DNA of 64,000 nucleotides from Lachancea dasiensis (lineage: Eukaryota; Ascomycota; Saccharomycetes; Saccharomycetales; Saccharomycetaceae): NCBI GenBank assembly GCA_900074725.1, contig LT598461.1:1178001-1242000 (forward strand). The letters run 5' to 3'. The first letter of the stretch is position 1; each line of letters opens with the position of its first letter. The notes below the pieces were generated by a model that did no database searches, was not told where the DNA came from, and was given only the letters and a program-made list of their open reading frames with translations. Below are positions 39,514-49,149 of this stretch, one piece after another. The position numbers and the translations under genes are program-made.

Positions 39514-40927
39514 AAAAGAGTCAAATGGAGCTGGGAGCCCCACAAGCTATGGCCCTATTATAAAGCCAAGCAACACTCGCCGACCTGGGTGGATGCAATT
39601 ATTCTAGCGAGGGGTTGTGTCACTAGGTCGAAATGGATGCGAAGTTGCCAAGCTGGAAGAAAGAGGAGACTATTTTCCATATAGTTCTTTGACAGCTTAT
39701 AATTGAAGGGAAGTTGAATTGCGTGGACATGCAAAACACCATAACCAGGATGTTAGGACATGTGCGGTACAAAAGAGGATGTAAATTTGACGACGCATGA
39801 TTTCGGTTGTGATATCTATGGCTATCACAAAGACTACAGCTTGTAAGCATTAAGCACAAGTAGTAATACGTGAGCATAGATTTCTGTTTTATGTCAAAGA
39901 GTGAGCCAGCGTCGGCGGTAATTAACTTGCTGACCTGTTTGTTTGATTTTTACTTTGCTAATGATAGTATATATGGGGCTTCTAAGCCGCATTCATATTG
40001 TAATTCTTGTACTAATTTGAACTATAAATCTCTTCCATATCTGGGACTTGATGCTGGCTCTTATATAAAATCCTTGCGGGAGGATAATCTGTGCGCAGTT
40101 AGAGCTGAGCTATCCAGTAATTGAACACAATAAGACGACTTTCTTGGCTGCTGAATAACTCAAACTACTGCCCAGCACATCTCTACCCAACCACTACTTC
40201 GCGAAATCCCAAGAGATATATATTATCTCTTATACATTCCTATTTTACTGACATCTCAACTATCATTTTGTACCATTATGACACCTAGCTATTGTATTTA
40301 GCTGTGCAACCTAATGCTATTCAAGCAGCACCAGGGCACTGCCATCTGGTAGTTCGAACAACTTGTCAACTTCCTTTTTGAATCTCAATGGGTAAATTTT
40401 TTATTTAATTCAAACGAAGCAAGGTGGCTGTGATATGTCAACCCCCATGGATGTCAGGGAGTATGGGATTCACAAGTTCAATGGAGAATACATCCTCTGG
40501 CAAAAGTAGTATATCGTACAGCTACAGGTTACATAAGGTTAATTCAAACATTTAGTTAAAGCGTGTAAAAGGTGATTAACGTCGAGTTTTCACTCACTCC
40601 AAATTAAGCATCTTTCTAAGTTAGACCATTAGCAAAAATAGTGGCAAGCACAGGTCGAGGTTCTTTCAGCTTGGCTGAGCATCGAGTATCAGAAATTTAT
40701 GGAAGAGCAGCAAAACAAAAAGCTCAGGGTTGTACACAACCAGGATTACTGTTTAGGACAAAGTGGAAAATGATAGAGTTTGATATTTAAGATTTAACGT
40801 CTAACTACATGCTTGTTAAAGCACCGATGTGCTAGCCTTTTTGGAGGATCATATGATTAATGAGATTGTTCAAAAGAACAGGAAACGTTCCGAGGGTATC
40901 GTGAGTAATGGAGTGCGCTTAGCGTGC
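39514..40927. other. ART10-CCW14 convergent intergenic region
   Basis: 1.4 kb, AT-rich. It contains a possible scrap of a copia-type element near 40438 (listed separately) and small open frames without similarity (for example 39870-40124). No tRNA seen. Confidence 0.5.
40438..40507 (+). mobile_element. Possible copia-type gag scrap (fossil)
   Basis: A stretch of about 23 codons, starting at an ATG, contains KFNGEYILWQK. This resembles the K-[LF]-[ND]-G-x-[NY]-x-x-W pattern near the start of many Ty1/copia gag proteins. The surroundings are degraded and no LTR is recognised, so this is a weak call. It may be chance. Confidence 0.2.
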
Positions 40928-41734
40928 TTATAGAATCATACCGGCGATCATCAAACCACCAACCAAGCCCGATCCAGCTTCGAGCAGATTAGCAGCACCG
41001 GTCTGAGTAAGGATGGAGACGGATGAAGAGGAAGAGGAGAAGGTAGATGAGGTCGTCATTTGAGTAGAGAGTGTGGAGGCGGCAGAGGATGGAGCAGCAG
41101 AGCTTGTGGAAGAAGCAAAGGTGGAGGATGGAGCGGCGGAGCTTGAGGAGGAAGATGGAGCGGCAGAGCTTGAGGAGGAAGTAGAGGTAGAAGATGGAAC
41201 GGCAGAGCTTGAGGAGGAAGTAGAGGTGGAAGATGGAACGGCAGAGCTTGAGGAAGAAGCAGAGGAGGAGGATGGAGCAGAGGAGGAGGATGGAGCGGCG
41301 GAGCTCGAAGATGAAGAAGCAGAGCTTGAAGATGAAGCAGAGGAAGACGCAGACGACGAGGCAGACGACGAAGCAGACGACGAAGCAGACGACGAAGCAG
41401 ACGACGAAGCAGACGACGAAGCAGACGACGAAGCAGAGGAAGAGGCACTGGAGCTCACGGAACCAACAGTGACTTTCTGTTCCGAGCAGGAGCTCTTGAA
41501 CGACGAGTAAGCGGAGCTCGCCTCATCGTTGGGGCAAACAGAATCTAGGCATTTCTTCAAGTCGCCGTTGTCCTTCTTGCAAACGCACTGCACGTTGTTG
41601 AGGCCATCACACGACGACGATTGGTCCGTCACCTGTGCGACACAGGCCAAAAGACACGCTGGAGGAGTCGCCAAAACTCCCGACGTAAAACCCACAACGG
41701 AGAGGGCAGCAGAAAGGGCAATACTGGCACGCAT
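40928..41734 (-). CDS. CCW14: CFEM-domain GPI cell wall protein Ccw14
   Basis: Inner-layer glycoprotein covalently linked to the cell wall. The 268-residue product has a signal peptide (1-22, ending GVLA). An eight-cysteine CFEM domain follows (Cys 27, 31, 42, 50, 52, 62, 67, 83), then about 150 residues of Ser/Ala/Pro/Thr low complexity for O-mannosylation. A hydrophobic GPI-attachment tail ends the protein (AGSGLVGGLMIAGMIL). S. cerevisiae Ccw14 is 238 residues. The Ser-rich part is encoded by tandem repeats and is likely to vary in length between strains. Confidence 0.9.
   Translation of the reverse strand: MRASIALSAALSVVGFTSGVLATPPACLLACVAQVTDQSSSCDGLNNVQCVCKKDNGDLKKCLDSVCPNDEASSAYSSFKSSCSEQKVTVGSVSSSASSSASSSASSSASSSASSSASSSASSSASSSASSSASSSSSASSSSSSAAPSSSSAPSSSSASSSSSAVPSSTSTSSSSSAVPSSTSTSSSSSAAPSSSSSSAAPSSTFASSTSSAAPSSAASTLSTQMTTSSTFSSSSSSVSILTQTGAANLLEAGSGLVGGLMIAGMIL
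41349..41432. repeat. 12-bp coding minisatellite in CCW14
   Basis: Seven tandem copies of GCAGACGACGAA, the first with one change, encode repeating Ser-Ser-Ala-Ser on the minus strand. A second, longer and less regular repeat of about 40 bp covers roughly 41090-41300 and encodes alternating Ser-rich and AVPSST/AAPSS units. Confidence 0.85.
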
Positions 41735-42213
41735 TATGAGATTGAATGATATGGAACTGGTGTTTTTCGATTCTTGACCTCGCTGGGTAAATCGATAAAT
41801 TCAAGCGATGGAAATGGTTCAAACGGACAGAGAAAATACCTGACGTCGATCGGAAAAGGATATAAAGCTCTCAATCAAAGGGAAACCAGCGAAAACGAGA
41901 TCTGAAAGATTGTTGTGGTGAAACTCTCAGGTTGTGGATGTCTCAAAATTTTTTAGACCAATACATACTGAAAACTATATTTATCTTTTCCGCTCAGAAT
42001 ACGCTCGAAAGGTCCACAAAAATCAAAACATCACACCACACGGTAACAAAGATCACGATCAACGAAAACAGAATATCCCAATATCATTTAATACGGAAAT
42101 CTATACGATCACGTGATAAATAGGACGACGACTTTATTGGTCAAAGTGATACGACTACGGCTACGACTACGGTCCCCCATCCTTCCGCGTAGAGCGCTCC
42201 ACCAGTACTACCG
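41735..42213. other. PEX19-CCW14 intergenic region
   Basis: 479 bp upstream of CCW14 and downstream of PEX19. It includes the palindrome ATCACGTGAT at 42108-42117, a Cbf1/Pho4-type E-box. No flanking AT-rich element with a CCG core was found, so this is not a centromere. Confidence 0.5.
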
Positions 42214-43140
42214 CTACTGCTGCGGACATGCATCTTGCAATTGTTTATCGAGATTACCCATGTCCTGCTCTCCATCCACCTCGAGCAACTTCTCAAGATC
42301 GGGGCCCCCAGTGGCATCCGCACTGTTGAACCCTTTGCTCACAGGCGAGTCACCCAGCTGCTCCAGCCCGTCCAGCAAACTGCCGATCTCGCTGCGGAAT
42401 TTACCGTCTTCGTAGTCTGGTCGCTCGTAGGTTGCCACAATTTGATCCACTAATACCACCTGCTTGCGATAGCACTCTATTTTATCCGCGTGCTCCTCAC
42501 GGTCTGCGTTCTCTGCCATCCAGCTTACGAATTCTGTCTGCATCTCCTTCATGGGCTTGTAAAGCACGTCTTTCGACGACATCTGGTTCAGCATGTTCTG
42601 GATCGCATTCTCCATACCTTCCTCGTCATCGTCAGCGGTACCGTCCACCAGTTGGTCCAGCAACTGCGAGAGCACGTCGTCATTAGAATTGCCCTTCTTC
42701 CGCTCTTCCCGCAAGTTCGCATCCACCTTTGTCCCGCTTTCCTTCAACCGGTCAAGCGTATTCGACACGACGTCTTTGAAGCCATTCGGTCTATCCCGCC
42801 CCCTGCTGTCATCATTCAATTGCTGCGACGGGCTCTTTTCCTTCTCCTTCTCTGTCGACCCCGCTTCTGCCAATGCTTTCAGCAACTGATTGACGCCGTC
42901 CGCTGTTCTTTTGCTTTCTTCCTGGGAGCCCGCATCGCTATTCTGCAAAAGTTTGGCAAACTCTCCCTGAAGGTCTTCCATGGCACCTGCGATCTCGGGA
43001 TCCGTTTTTGTCGTCCTCGGGCTGCCACATTCATCCTTGGCAGCTGTTGTACTGGAGGCGGAGGCTGGCTCATCGTCAAGTTTTGACGGATCCTCTAACA
43101 AATCATCCAAATCCTCGTACTCATCCAAATTCGAGCTCAT
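42214..43140 (-). CDS. PEX19: Peroxisomal membrane protein receptor Pex19
   Basis: Cytosolic farnesylated chaperone that binds peroxisomal membrane proteins and delivers them to Pex3. The 308-residue product starts MSSNLDEYEDLDDLLEDPS, with an acidic Pex3-binding N-terminus. The central helical region includes FKDVVSNTLDRLKES. The C-terminal cargo-binding domain includes LYKPMKEMQTEFVSWM. The protein ends CPQQ, a farnesylation (CaaX) motif. The start is the ATG at 43140; the upstream extension begins at TTG. S. cerevisiae Pex19 is about 342 residues. It is divergent from CDC73 across 157 bp. Confidence 0.94.
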   Translation of the reverse strand: MSSNLDEYEDLDDLLEDPSKLDDEPASASSTTAAKDECGSPRTTKTDPEIAGAMEDLQGEFAKLLQNSDAGSQEESKRTADGVNQLLKALAEAGSTEKEKEKSPSQQLNDDSRGRDRPNGFKDVVSNTLDRLKESGTKVDANLREERKKGNSNDDVLSQLLDQLVDGTADDDEEGMENAIQNMLNQMSSKDVLYKPMKEMQTEFVSWMAENADREEHADKIECYRKQVVLVDQIVATYERPDYEDGKFRSEIGSLLDGLEQLGDSPVSKGFNSADATGGPDLEKLLEVDGEQDMGNLDKQLQDACPQQ

Positions 43141-43297
43141 GATGCTATGTAAGAACGTCAATTCTTTATCTCAACTGGTGATGGCCTTTGGTATGTTTGA
43201 TGATTAGTTTATTTAGGCTTATTTAATAGTTGACATCGAAAACTTTACCATATAACAAAGAACATCCGAAGGATAAGTTACGTAAAGGCTCACACAA

Positions 43298-44410
43298 ATG
43301 TCCAACTTAGAGCTACTCCGAGCTCATATTTCCGATTCGAAAGCTGTGACACTAGTAACTCCAGCAGGTGAACAAACTGAGGATATTTCCGCGGCCAGTA
43401 GAGTAGTATTGGAACAAAACGATGAGACTAATGAACCGTTAGAGCTGGATCAAGAGACAGAATTTCAAGTCGATGGCAGTCATGTTCCCTTGAGAGTGGT
43501 GCTCCACTGCTGGCAACACAAGGATTCTAGCGCTGCGGACTACTTGGCCGATTGTCAGACCCGCAACATCACCAACATCTCATTTCTGCAAAGAATGGAT
43601 CTGATTGCGTGGCTTTCGGGGGAAAGCGATAATTCCAAGTTTGTGAATACGGCGGAAAAGCAGCTAGCAGCGAAGGTGACTGCTCAGATGTCTGGGGAAG
43701 CATCGTCCTCGGCCAATGAGGACCCACTTTTGCTGGAAGCGCTTTCACATGAAAAAGTGCTGTTGGACCACAACTCATCGCTCAGGGGTTCAAAGCCCAC
43801 CAATTTTGGCTATCTTATAAAAGAAGTGGAATTGAAGCTGGTACACTCCCTCAAGGGCTCTAGTAAGTCCAGAAAGGCAGCTGAGCGCGGTGGGGTGTCG
43901 AAACCAGACGCCGCCAAGAAGGCTGCAGCCAAGAAGGATCCAATCATCCTGATTCCATCTGCGGCATCATCAATTTTTACTATATCCAATATCAAACAGT
44001 TTTTGGAAGAGTCCAAGTACGTACACCCCAGAGACATGCCTGGCTCCAAATCCGACGTGACCACCGTGACGAAGAAGCTCGATCGGTTCGCGAAACCTAT
44101 CAAGTTTATGATCGCCAGTAACACTCGTCTTTTCACAAAGCCAGAGTATTGGGACAGGGTTGTGGCAGTGTTTACAACCGGCCATGCCTGGCAATTTAAT
44201 AACTACCAATGGTCAAATCCATCTGAGCTTTTCCAAAAATGCAAAGGCTACTATTTTTACTTCGCTGGCGACGTAGTGCCCAAGCATGTCGAACAGTGGA
44301 ATGTCCAACGTGTTGAGTTGGATAAGAATAAGCGGTTCAGAGATGTTGAAGTTTTACGATACTTCTGGAACACTATAGAAAAAGAATTGGCTGGCCGTGG
44401 ATACCAATAA
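43298..44410 (+). CDS. CDC73: Paf1 complex subunit Cdc73
   Basis: Component of the Paf1 elongation complex (parafibromin ortholog); it binds phosphorylated RNA polymerase II CTD and Spt5 and supports H2B ubiquitination by Bre1-Rad6. The 370-residue product has an N-terminal helical region, a basic Lys/Ala linker (about 185-212), and the conserved Ras-like C-terminal domain from 213 (PIILIPSAASSIFTISNIK, TGHAWQFNNYQW). S. cerevisiae Cdc73 is 393 residues (YLR418C). It begins the second syntenic block of the window. Confidence 0.95.
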   Translation: MSNLELLRAHISDSKAVTLVTPAGEQTEDISAASRVVLEQNDETNEPLELDQETEFQVDGSHVPLRVVLHCWQHKDSSAADYLADCQTRNITNISFLQRMDLIAWLSGESDNSKFVNTAEKQLAAKVTAQMSGEASSSANEDPLLLEALSHEKVLLDHNSSLRGSKPTNFGYLIKEVELKLVHSLKGSSKSRKAAERGGVSKPDAAKKAAAKKDPIILIPSAASSIFTISNIKQFLEESKYVHPRDMPGSKSDVTTVTKKLDRFAKPIKFMIASNTRLFTKPEYWDRVVAVFTTGHAWQFNNYQWSNPSELFQKCKGYYFYFAGDVVPKHVEQWNVQRVELDKNKRFRDVEVLRYFWNTIEKELAGRGYQ

Positions 44411-45055
44411 AGATCTCGGCTTACTTTGCGACTTGCTAGCACCAGAAGAAACGGCTTGTCCGTACCCTACTACCCATTTAAGGCAAGCACTAGATGGATA
44501 ATTGTTCCTTACTGCAGGTTATATTTGTGATGGTTCCTCGCTATGCGGCAACTGCCAAAACTGACAAGGGAGCTGGAAGATACGATTTCGCGTTTGGCGG
44601 AAAAGTTCAGTCTACTTTTTTAAGCCAGCTGAGGCAAAGGTGCCCGTTTGAAACCCTCCAATGGTTCTTAGAAATAGCAGACTTCTGTAGCAGTAAAAGC
44701 TTGCGAAAGCCACCAGTAGCCCATGACATATGAGCTATGCCATTTCCCGCCAGTGCCATACTGACTAACTTTATTTACACTATAGCACACCCTTGAAATA
44801 TAGTGACGTACTTACATCTTACTTATAGAAAGGTGATGGAACATAACATGGCGTGAGATTTATTCTGGAAGTGAGAATCTAGAAACTCACCACTGATTAA
44901 TATGACTTAGTTAAACTCATGTGCCCACAGAAATGCGAGCACTCCAGATAGCCAAATACGAGCCCTTTAAGTGTATTTAGCGCAAAAGTAGGATATTTAG
45001 CGTAGCTTATAGTGCCTTGCTTCTTTCAAGGACGCCTCTTTCCTAGATTCGGCCC
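44411..45055. other. CDC73-CNB1 convergent intergenic region
   Basis: 645 bp between convergent 3' ends. One open frame (44494-44733, +) has no recognisable family. Nothing else is seen. Confidence 0.5.
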
Positions 45056-45647
45056 TCATATGTCGTACTGAAGAGTAAGCGAGTTTGCCACCTCAGTAGT
45101 TTCTACTGCTTTCTTAAACTCTTCAAAGCCGAGTTTCCCGTCAGCATCGCCATCGTTTTCTTGAATTGTCCTATCCACAATTTGTTGTAATTGCTCGTCT
45201 TCCAGATTATTCCCCACCATTATTTTCAGCACTATGAATAACTCTCCATTAGAGATCAAACCGTCCTTATCAATGTCGTATATCTTGAAAGCGAATTTAA
45301 GCTTTTCATCTTTACTTCCCCTTCCGCTGAATATTGAAAGACCGGTGATAAACTCTTGGAAATCCACGTCTCCGCTATTATCTTGATCAAAAACCTCCAT
45401 AATTCTCCCTGCCAAAGGATTAGATGAGACCCCAGGTATCGACATAAACTCGGCTTTGTCTATTGACCCTGAACTGTCTCGGTCCAACTTCATGAATCGT
45501 TTCCTAAGTCTCTCAATCTCATCTCTATCAACTAGATTCCGAATATAGTTAGCATTTCCCAATTGTGACCTCGATGTTTTCTCTTGTTCACATACAATTA
45601 GTATCCTCAAGAAGGTCATCCATGACCTTCGAGAGTCCAGATCCCAT
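45056..45647 (-). CDS. CNB1: Calcineurin regulatory subunit B (spliced)
   Basis: Ca2+-binding subunit that activates calcineurin A, the phosphatase acting on Crz1. Exon 1 (45647-45596) encodes [17 protein letters not shown] plus one base; exon 2 (45531-45056) continues [13 protein letters not shown]. The joined protein is 175 residues, as in S. cerevisiae. Gly2 with Ser6 fits N-myristoylation. Four EF-hand loops are intact: [36 protein letters not shown] and [14 protein letters not shown]. Reading only the long open frame would give a wrong N-terminus. It lies downstream of DPH2, as YKL190W and YKL191W do. Confidence 0.96.
45532..45595 (-). other. CNB1 intron
   Basis: 64-nt intron on the minus strand: GTATGT at the 5' end (45595), a branch point variant TGCTAAC (45554-45548), and CTAG at the 3' end (45532). 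Joining restores the conserved TNFDRDE sequence at the intron position known in S. cerevisiae CNB1. Confidence 0.93.
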
Positions 45648-45911
45648 AGCTCTTGATTGCAGTCCAAACAATTCGTGATTGGAGGACCTGTAGGTTCAAT
45701 CATCACTCAGTTTACACTAATTAATAGTGTGCCTTCGACATAATACTCGTTACGTATACAGTGATATAAATCCCACATCCTTTAAACCATATTTTGGCAT
45801 CGTTGCTCTCGGTAGCAGCCCGTTCTTACCGTTGAGGTATTGTTAGACTCAGAATTTCAATAAGGGATTATTTTGCGAACCCTCCGTTTGTGTCTTTATG
45901 TCAAGTTTCGA

Positions 45912-47708
45912 TCAATTTTTATTCTGTTTATCAAACTGATATTGACTTGCAATACCGCTCCCACCTTCTTCTAACGTAGCGCCTTCCTCCTCATAATTTT
46001 CTGGCGTGAAATCACTCCCCAAACCAGTCCACTGTCTCTGTTGAAGATAGCTAGCCGAAGTAGAAAAAGTGTTACCGATCGTGACCGCCCCAGAGAATTT
46101 CTCGACCAATTGGTTGGATTTCGTTGATTTTGGTTCCTCAGGACTTTGAATATTCACATGTACCAAATTACGTAGCGGTCTGGAGTTGTTGACGTAACGC
46201 CCACTTACAGCGTTGAATTCTGGCGCTTCACTCTCGAAATTATCGTTGTTGTGCTCTGCCAAAGGCGTATCATTTCTTTCACTCTCTCCTTCTCCTTTTC
46301 CTTCTTCTCCCCTATCATCATCATCGTCATCATCATCATCCTCGTTTTCTATTTCCTGCAAAACTTGTTTGAAATCCACAAGCCACTGCCCTGTCCAGGT
46401 AACTTCAGGATTTAATGCAAGGGTCAGTTCATATGGGGTGATGATGGGTTTCAAAAACTCGTTAAATTGATCCACTATGATACCACTTTGGCCACACCCA
46501 AGGATACACCAGACGTCAATAGCCTCGAAATTCGCTAGTTTGGCAACATTTGGTTTACCAACAACAAACATGTAGTGCTTCTTCCCATTTTCCTTTATGA
46601 GTTTCGCTACGCGTTTGATAGTTTCATTAGTGTTCCTGAGTGATAAGGTGTTAACTAGAATCCCTATTGTACCTGCTGTTCTGGCCTCATGCATGAATTT
46701 ATAGCGTTTCATCATGGAGGGAAAGGGCCCTCCCGATACGGTGTTATCCACGGGATCGTAAACCTTCAAAGACTTGAACTTGGTTGTCAAAAACAGTAGT
46801 CTTGGATCTTCTGGGATTGTTATATGGAATAAACTGTAATCACTCTGAAACTCCTCTGAACTAATGCCGCTGATTTCATCGAGTCCAAGTATGACCCTAT
46901 TCTCAACTACTGGGGCATTGCTGGAACTTTCGTGGCTTTGGAGGCCAACAAAAGATGCATTGGGACCCGCATAGTCTTTGTTGATATTGCTGAATAAAAC
47001 GTTGGAATAGCCCAATGACCTCAGATTCTCATGCAAAGCTTTCAAATGGCACGAATAAGGAGCATTCGCCATCAAGACCACTTTTTCATTAAGGTCAGAA
47101 TACTCTTTTTGGAATTGGACAGCGGTAGCCTCCAAATCTAGATATGGATTTCCGAAGCAGTAAAGAACAGGCAGCTTTTGAACTGCATTGAGACAGGCAT
47201 CACCAAAATGAATCACCAAGTCGCCATTGACGTGTTCTGAAGCCACCTCATCTACGCAGCACGCACTGTATGCTGTATCTGCGAGAATCCAAACCCGCCT
47301 GGCTCGATTTTCCGATTGCAATCCTTCGTCAGAACTCTTTTGGCAACAGCCCGACGCCTGATCGCCGCTTTTGCATGCTGATTTCAATTTTGAGTTAGCA
47401 CTTTCACCCGCAGAGTGGTCGAGGATGTTTTGCTGGAGTAATTGGGCTATAATTGCGGCATCTTGAACCAAACTATCAGGGAACTGCAATGTTATTTTAT
47501 TGAAGTGCTTATTCTCATTCAAGAACCTCACGATGTCATCTACCCTATAATGGTTTCGCAGATGGACCACCAGGTCTTCGTGTGTGGTGGGATTACAGCC
47601 TAAATAACTGTGTCTGTCTTTCACGGTGTCAGTAACTCGACCGAGATTAAAAGTTTCTTCCGCTTGGGTTGTCGAGAGGGCTGGAGCCACCACTGTTTCG
47701 CCGTTCAT
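45912..47708 (-). CDS. DPH2: Diphthamide biosynthesis protein Dph2
   Basis: With Dph1, forms the [4Fe-4S] radical-SAM enzyme that transfers 3-amino-3-carboxypropyl to a histidine of elongation factor 2, the first step of diphthamide synthesis. The 598-residue product has the family regions ITLQFPDSLVQDA (about 72) and ADTAYSACCVDEVASEH (about 143; Cys150/151). Near the middle are MKRYKFMHEARTAGTIGILV and VWCILGCGQSG. An Asp/Glu run (about 460-480) and a variable tail follow. S. cerevisiae Dph2 is 534 residues, so this one is longer in loops and the acidic region. The start is the ATG at 47708. Confidence 0.93.
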   Translation of the reverse strand: MNGETVVAPALSTTQAEETFNLGRVTDTVKDRHSYLGCNPTTHEDLVVHLRNHYRVDDIVRFLNENKHFNKITLQFPDSLVQDAAIIAQLLQQNILDHSAGESANSKLKSACKSGDQASGCCQKSSDEGLQSENRARRVWILADTAYSACCVDEVASEHVNGDLVIHFGDACLNAVQKLPVLYCFGNPYLDLEATAVQFQKEYSDLNEKVVLMANAPYSCHLKALHENLRSLGYSNVLFSNINKDYAGPNASFVGLQSHESSSNAPVVENRVILGLDEISGISSEEFQSDYSLFHITIPEDPRLLFLTTKFKSLKVYDPVDNTVSGGPFPSMMKRYKFMHEARTAGTIGILVNTLSLRNTNETIKRVAKLIKENGKKHYMFVVGKPNVAKLANFEAIDVWCILGCGQSGIIVDQFNEFLKPIITPYELTLALNPEVTWTGQWLVDFKQVLQEIENEDDDDDDDDDRGEEGKGEGESERNDTPLAEHNNDNFESEAPEFNAVSGRYVNNSRPLRNLVHVNIQSPEEPKSTKSNQLVEKFSGAVTIGNTFSTSASYLQQRQWTGLGSDFTPENYEEEGATLEEGGSGIASQYQFDKQNKN

Positions 47709-47801
47709 TTTACACAAGCTTGTCAATAAGCAGAATGGAAAACAATCTTAGATTGAAGTGCGAGCTCACTTTTGTGACTTCTGTTAGCTTTGTTGATAAT
47801 C

Positions 47802-47814
47802 GCGATGAGATGAG
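47802..47814 (+). promoter_or_regulatory. PAC element between DPH2 and URA4
   Basis: GCGATGAGATGAG is an exact PAC motif, followed by one more GATGAG-like unit. It lies in the 259-bp divergent promoter of DPH2 and URA4, 94 bp from the DPH2 ATG and 154 bp from the URA4 ATG. Confidence 0.6.
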
Positions 47815-47967
47815 ATGAGATAGATTTCGAGTAATTTTTCAATTAACTTTTTGAAACTATTCAATATAGACGGCCAGGCTTGCGAGACTGCCTTTGAAGG
47901 TTACAGATTTGATTAGCGTTCGACTAGTGCATTCCAAGAAGCTATTTTCTACACAAGACTTCTGAAT

Positions 47968-49053
47968 ATGGATGAAATCAACCTTGGTGTCACCTGTGAC
48001 ATGCATGTTCACGTAAGGGACGGTGCCATGTGCGAGTTGGTTACACCTACAATCAGAGAAGGAGGTATTTCTGTGGTCTACATTATGCCAAACTTGCAAC
48101 CTCCAGTGACAACTTTGGAAAGAGCCATTGAGTATAAGCAGAAATTGCAGAAGCTAGCACCGGAAACTACGTTTCTCATGAGCTTTTATTTGTGCAAAGA
48201 TCTAAGTCCCGAGTTGATCCACGAAGCTGCAAGAAAGGACGCTATTCAGGGTGTCAAGTGCTACCCAGCGGGAGTAACTACTAACTCATCAGCTGGTGTG
48301 GATCCGAATGATTTTAGCGACTTCTACCCAATTTTCAGGGCCATGGAAGAAGAAAACTTGATCTTAAATTTGCACGGGGAAAAGCCCTCTGTGGGAGAGG
48401 AGGGCAACGATATTCATGTCTTGAATGCCGAAGAGTCATTTTTGCCAGCGTTAAGAAAGCTACATGCAGATTTTCCCAACTTGAAAATCATTTTGGAACA
48501 CTGTACTACGGCAGCAGCTATCGAGACTGTCAGAGATATCAATAAGAACGTAGCACAGCCTGCGGACATTAGGGTCGCGGCTACCATCACTGCGCACCAC
48601 TTATATTTGACCATCGATGATTGGGCTGGAAACCCAATAAATTTCTGCAAGCCCGTGGCAAAGTTGCCCAAGGACAAAAGAGCTCTAGTTGCAGCTGCCA
48701 TCTCTGGCGAACCATACTTCTTCTTTGGTTCAGACTCTGCTCCCCATCCTCTATGCAACAAGGCCAGACACGTAGGTGTATGCGCTGGGGTCTACAGTCA
48801 GTCTCTGGCCATACCGTATGTTGCCGAGATCTTCGACACCCAAGATTCATTGGACAAGTTGAAGTGCTTTGTATCTGACTTTGGGTTGTCCTTCTACGGT
48901 GTCAAGAAAAGTGACCTCAAAAGTCTGGACGAAGTTATTCTTTTCCGCAAAGAGCAACACGTACCAGAAACGATAGGCGATGGATCCGACATTGTGATTG
49001 CACCATTCAAAGCGGGTGACACTCTAAAATGGTCTACGAAGTGGGCTAAGTAG
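47968..49053 (+). CDS. URA4: Dihydroorotase
   Basis: Third step of pyrimidine synthesis: reversible cyclisation of carbamoyl-aspartate to dihydroorotate. The 361-residue amidohydrolase carries the HxH zinc motif in CDMHVHVRDG (His13, His15), and a lysine in GVKCYPAG (Lys97) that would be carboxylated. Metal ligands lie in LNLHGE and ILEHCTT, and the catalytic Asp in FGSDSAPHP. S. cerevisiae Ura4 is 364 residues (YLR420W). It is convergent with RPN13. Confidence 0.96.
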   Translation: MDEINLGVTCDMHVHVRDGAMCELVTPTIREGGISVVYIMPNLQPPVTTLERAIEYKQKLQKLAPETTFLMSFYLCKDLSPELIHEAARKDAIQGVKCYPAGVTTNSSAGVDPNDFSDFYPIFRAMEEENLILNLHGEKPSVGEEGNDIHVLNAEESFLPALRKLHADFPNLKIILEHCTTAAAIETVRDINKNVAQPADIRVAATITAHHLYLTIDDWAGNPINFCKPVAKLPKDKRALVAAAISGEPYFFFGSDSAPHPLCNKARHVGVCAGVYSQSLAIPYVAEIFDTQDSLDKLKCFVSDFGLSFYGVKKSDLKSLDEVILFRKEQHVPETIGDGSDIVIAPFKAGDTLKWSTKWAK

Positions 49054-49149
49054 GATCATTATCTTCTTCTCACGTATTGCAGCTAACTTGATTTATAGTA
49101 TATGGCAGCTTAATGCTATACGAAACACGTTCGTCGTTGTTCGTCGTCT

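Noticed and set aside
42108-42117. ATCACGTGAT as centromere element CDEI
   Set aside because: No AT-rich CDEII of about 80-160 bp with a CDEIII (CCG core) follows. It is better read as an ordinary E-box.
44494-44733. Plus-strand open frame of 79 codons after CDC73
   Set aside because: No recognisable family and no promoter signal; plausible as chance in a 3' intergenic region.
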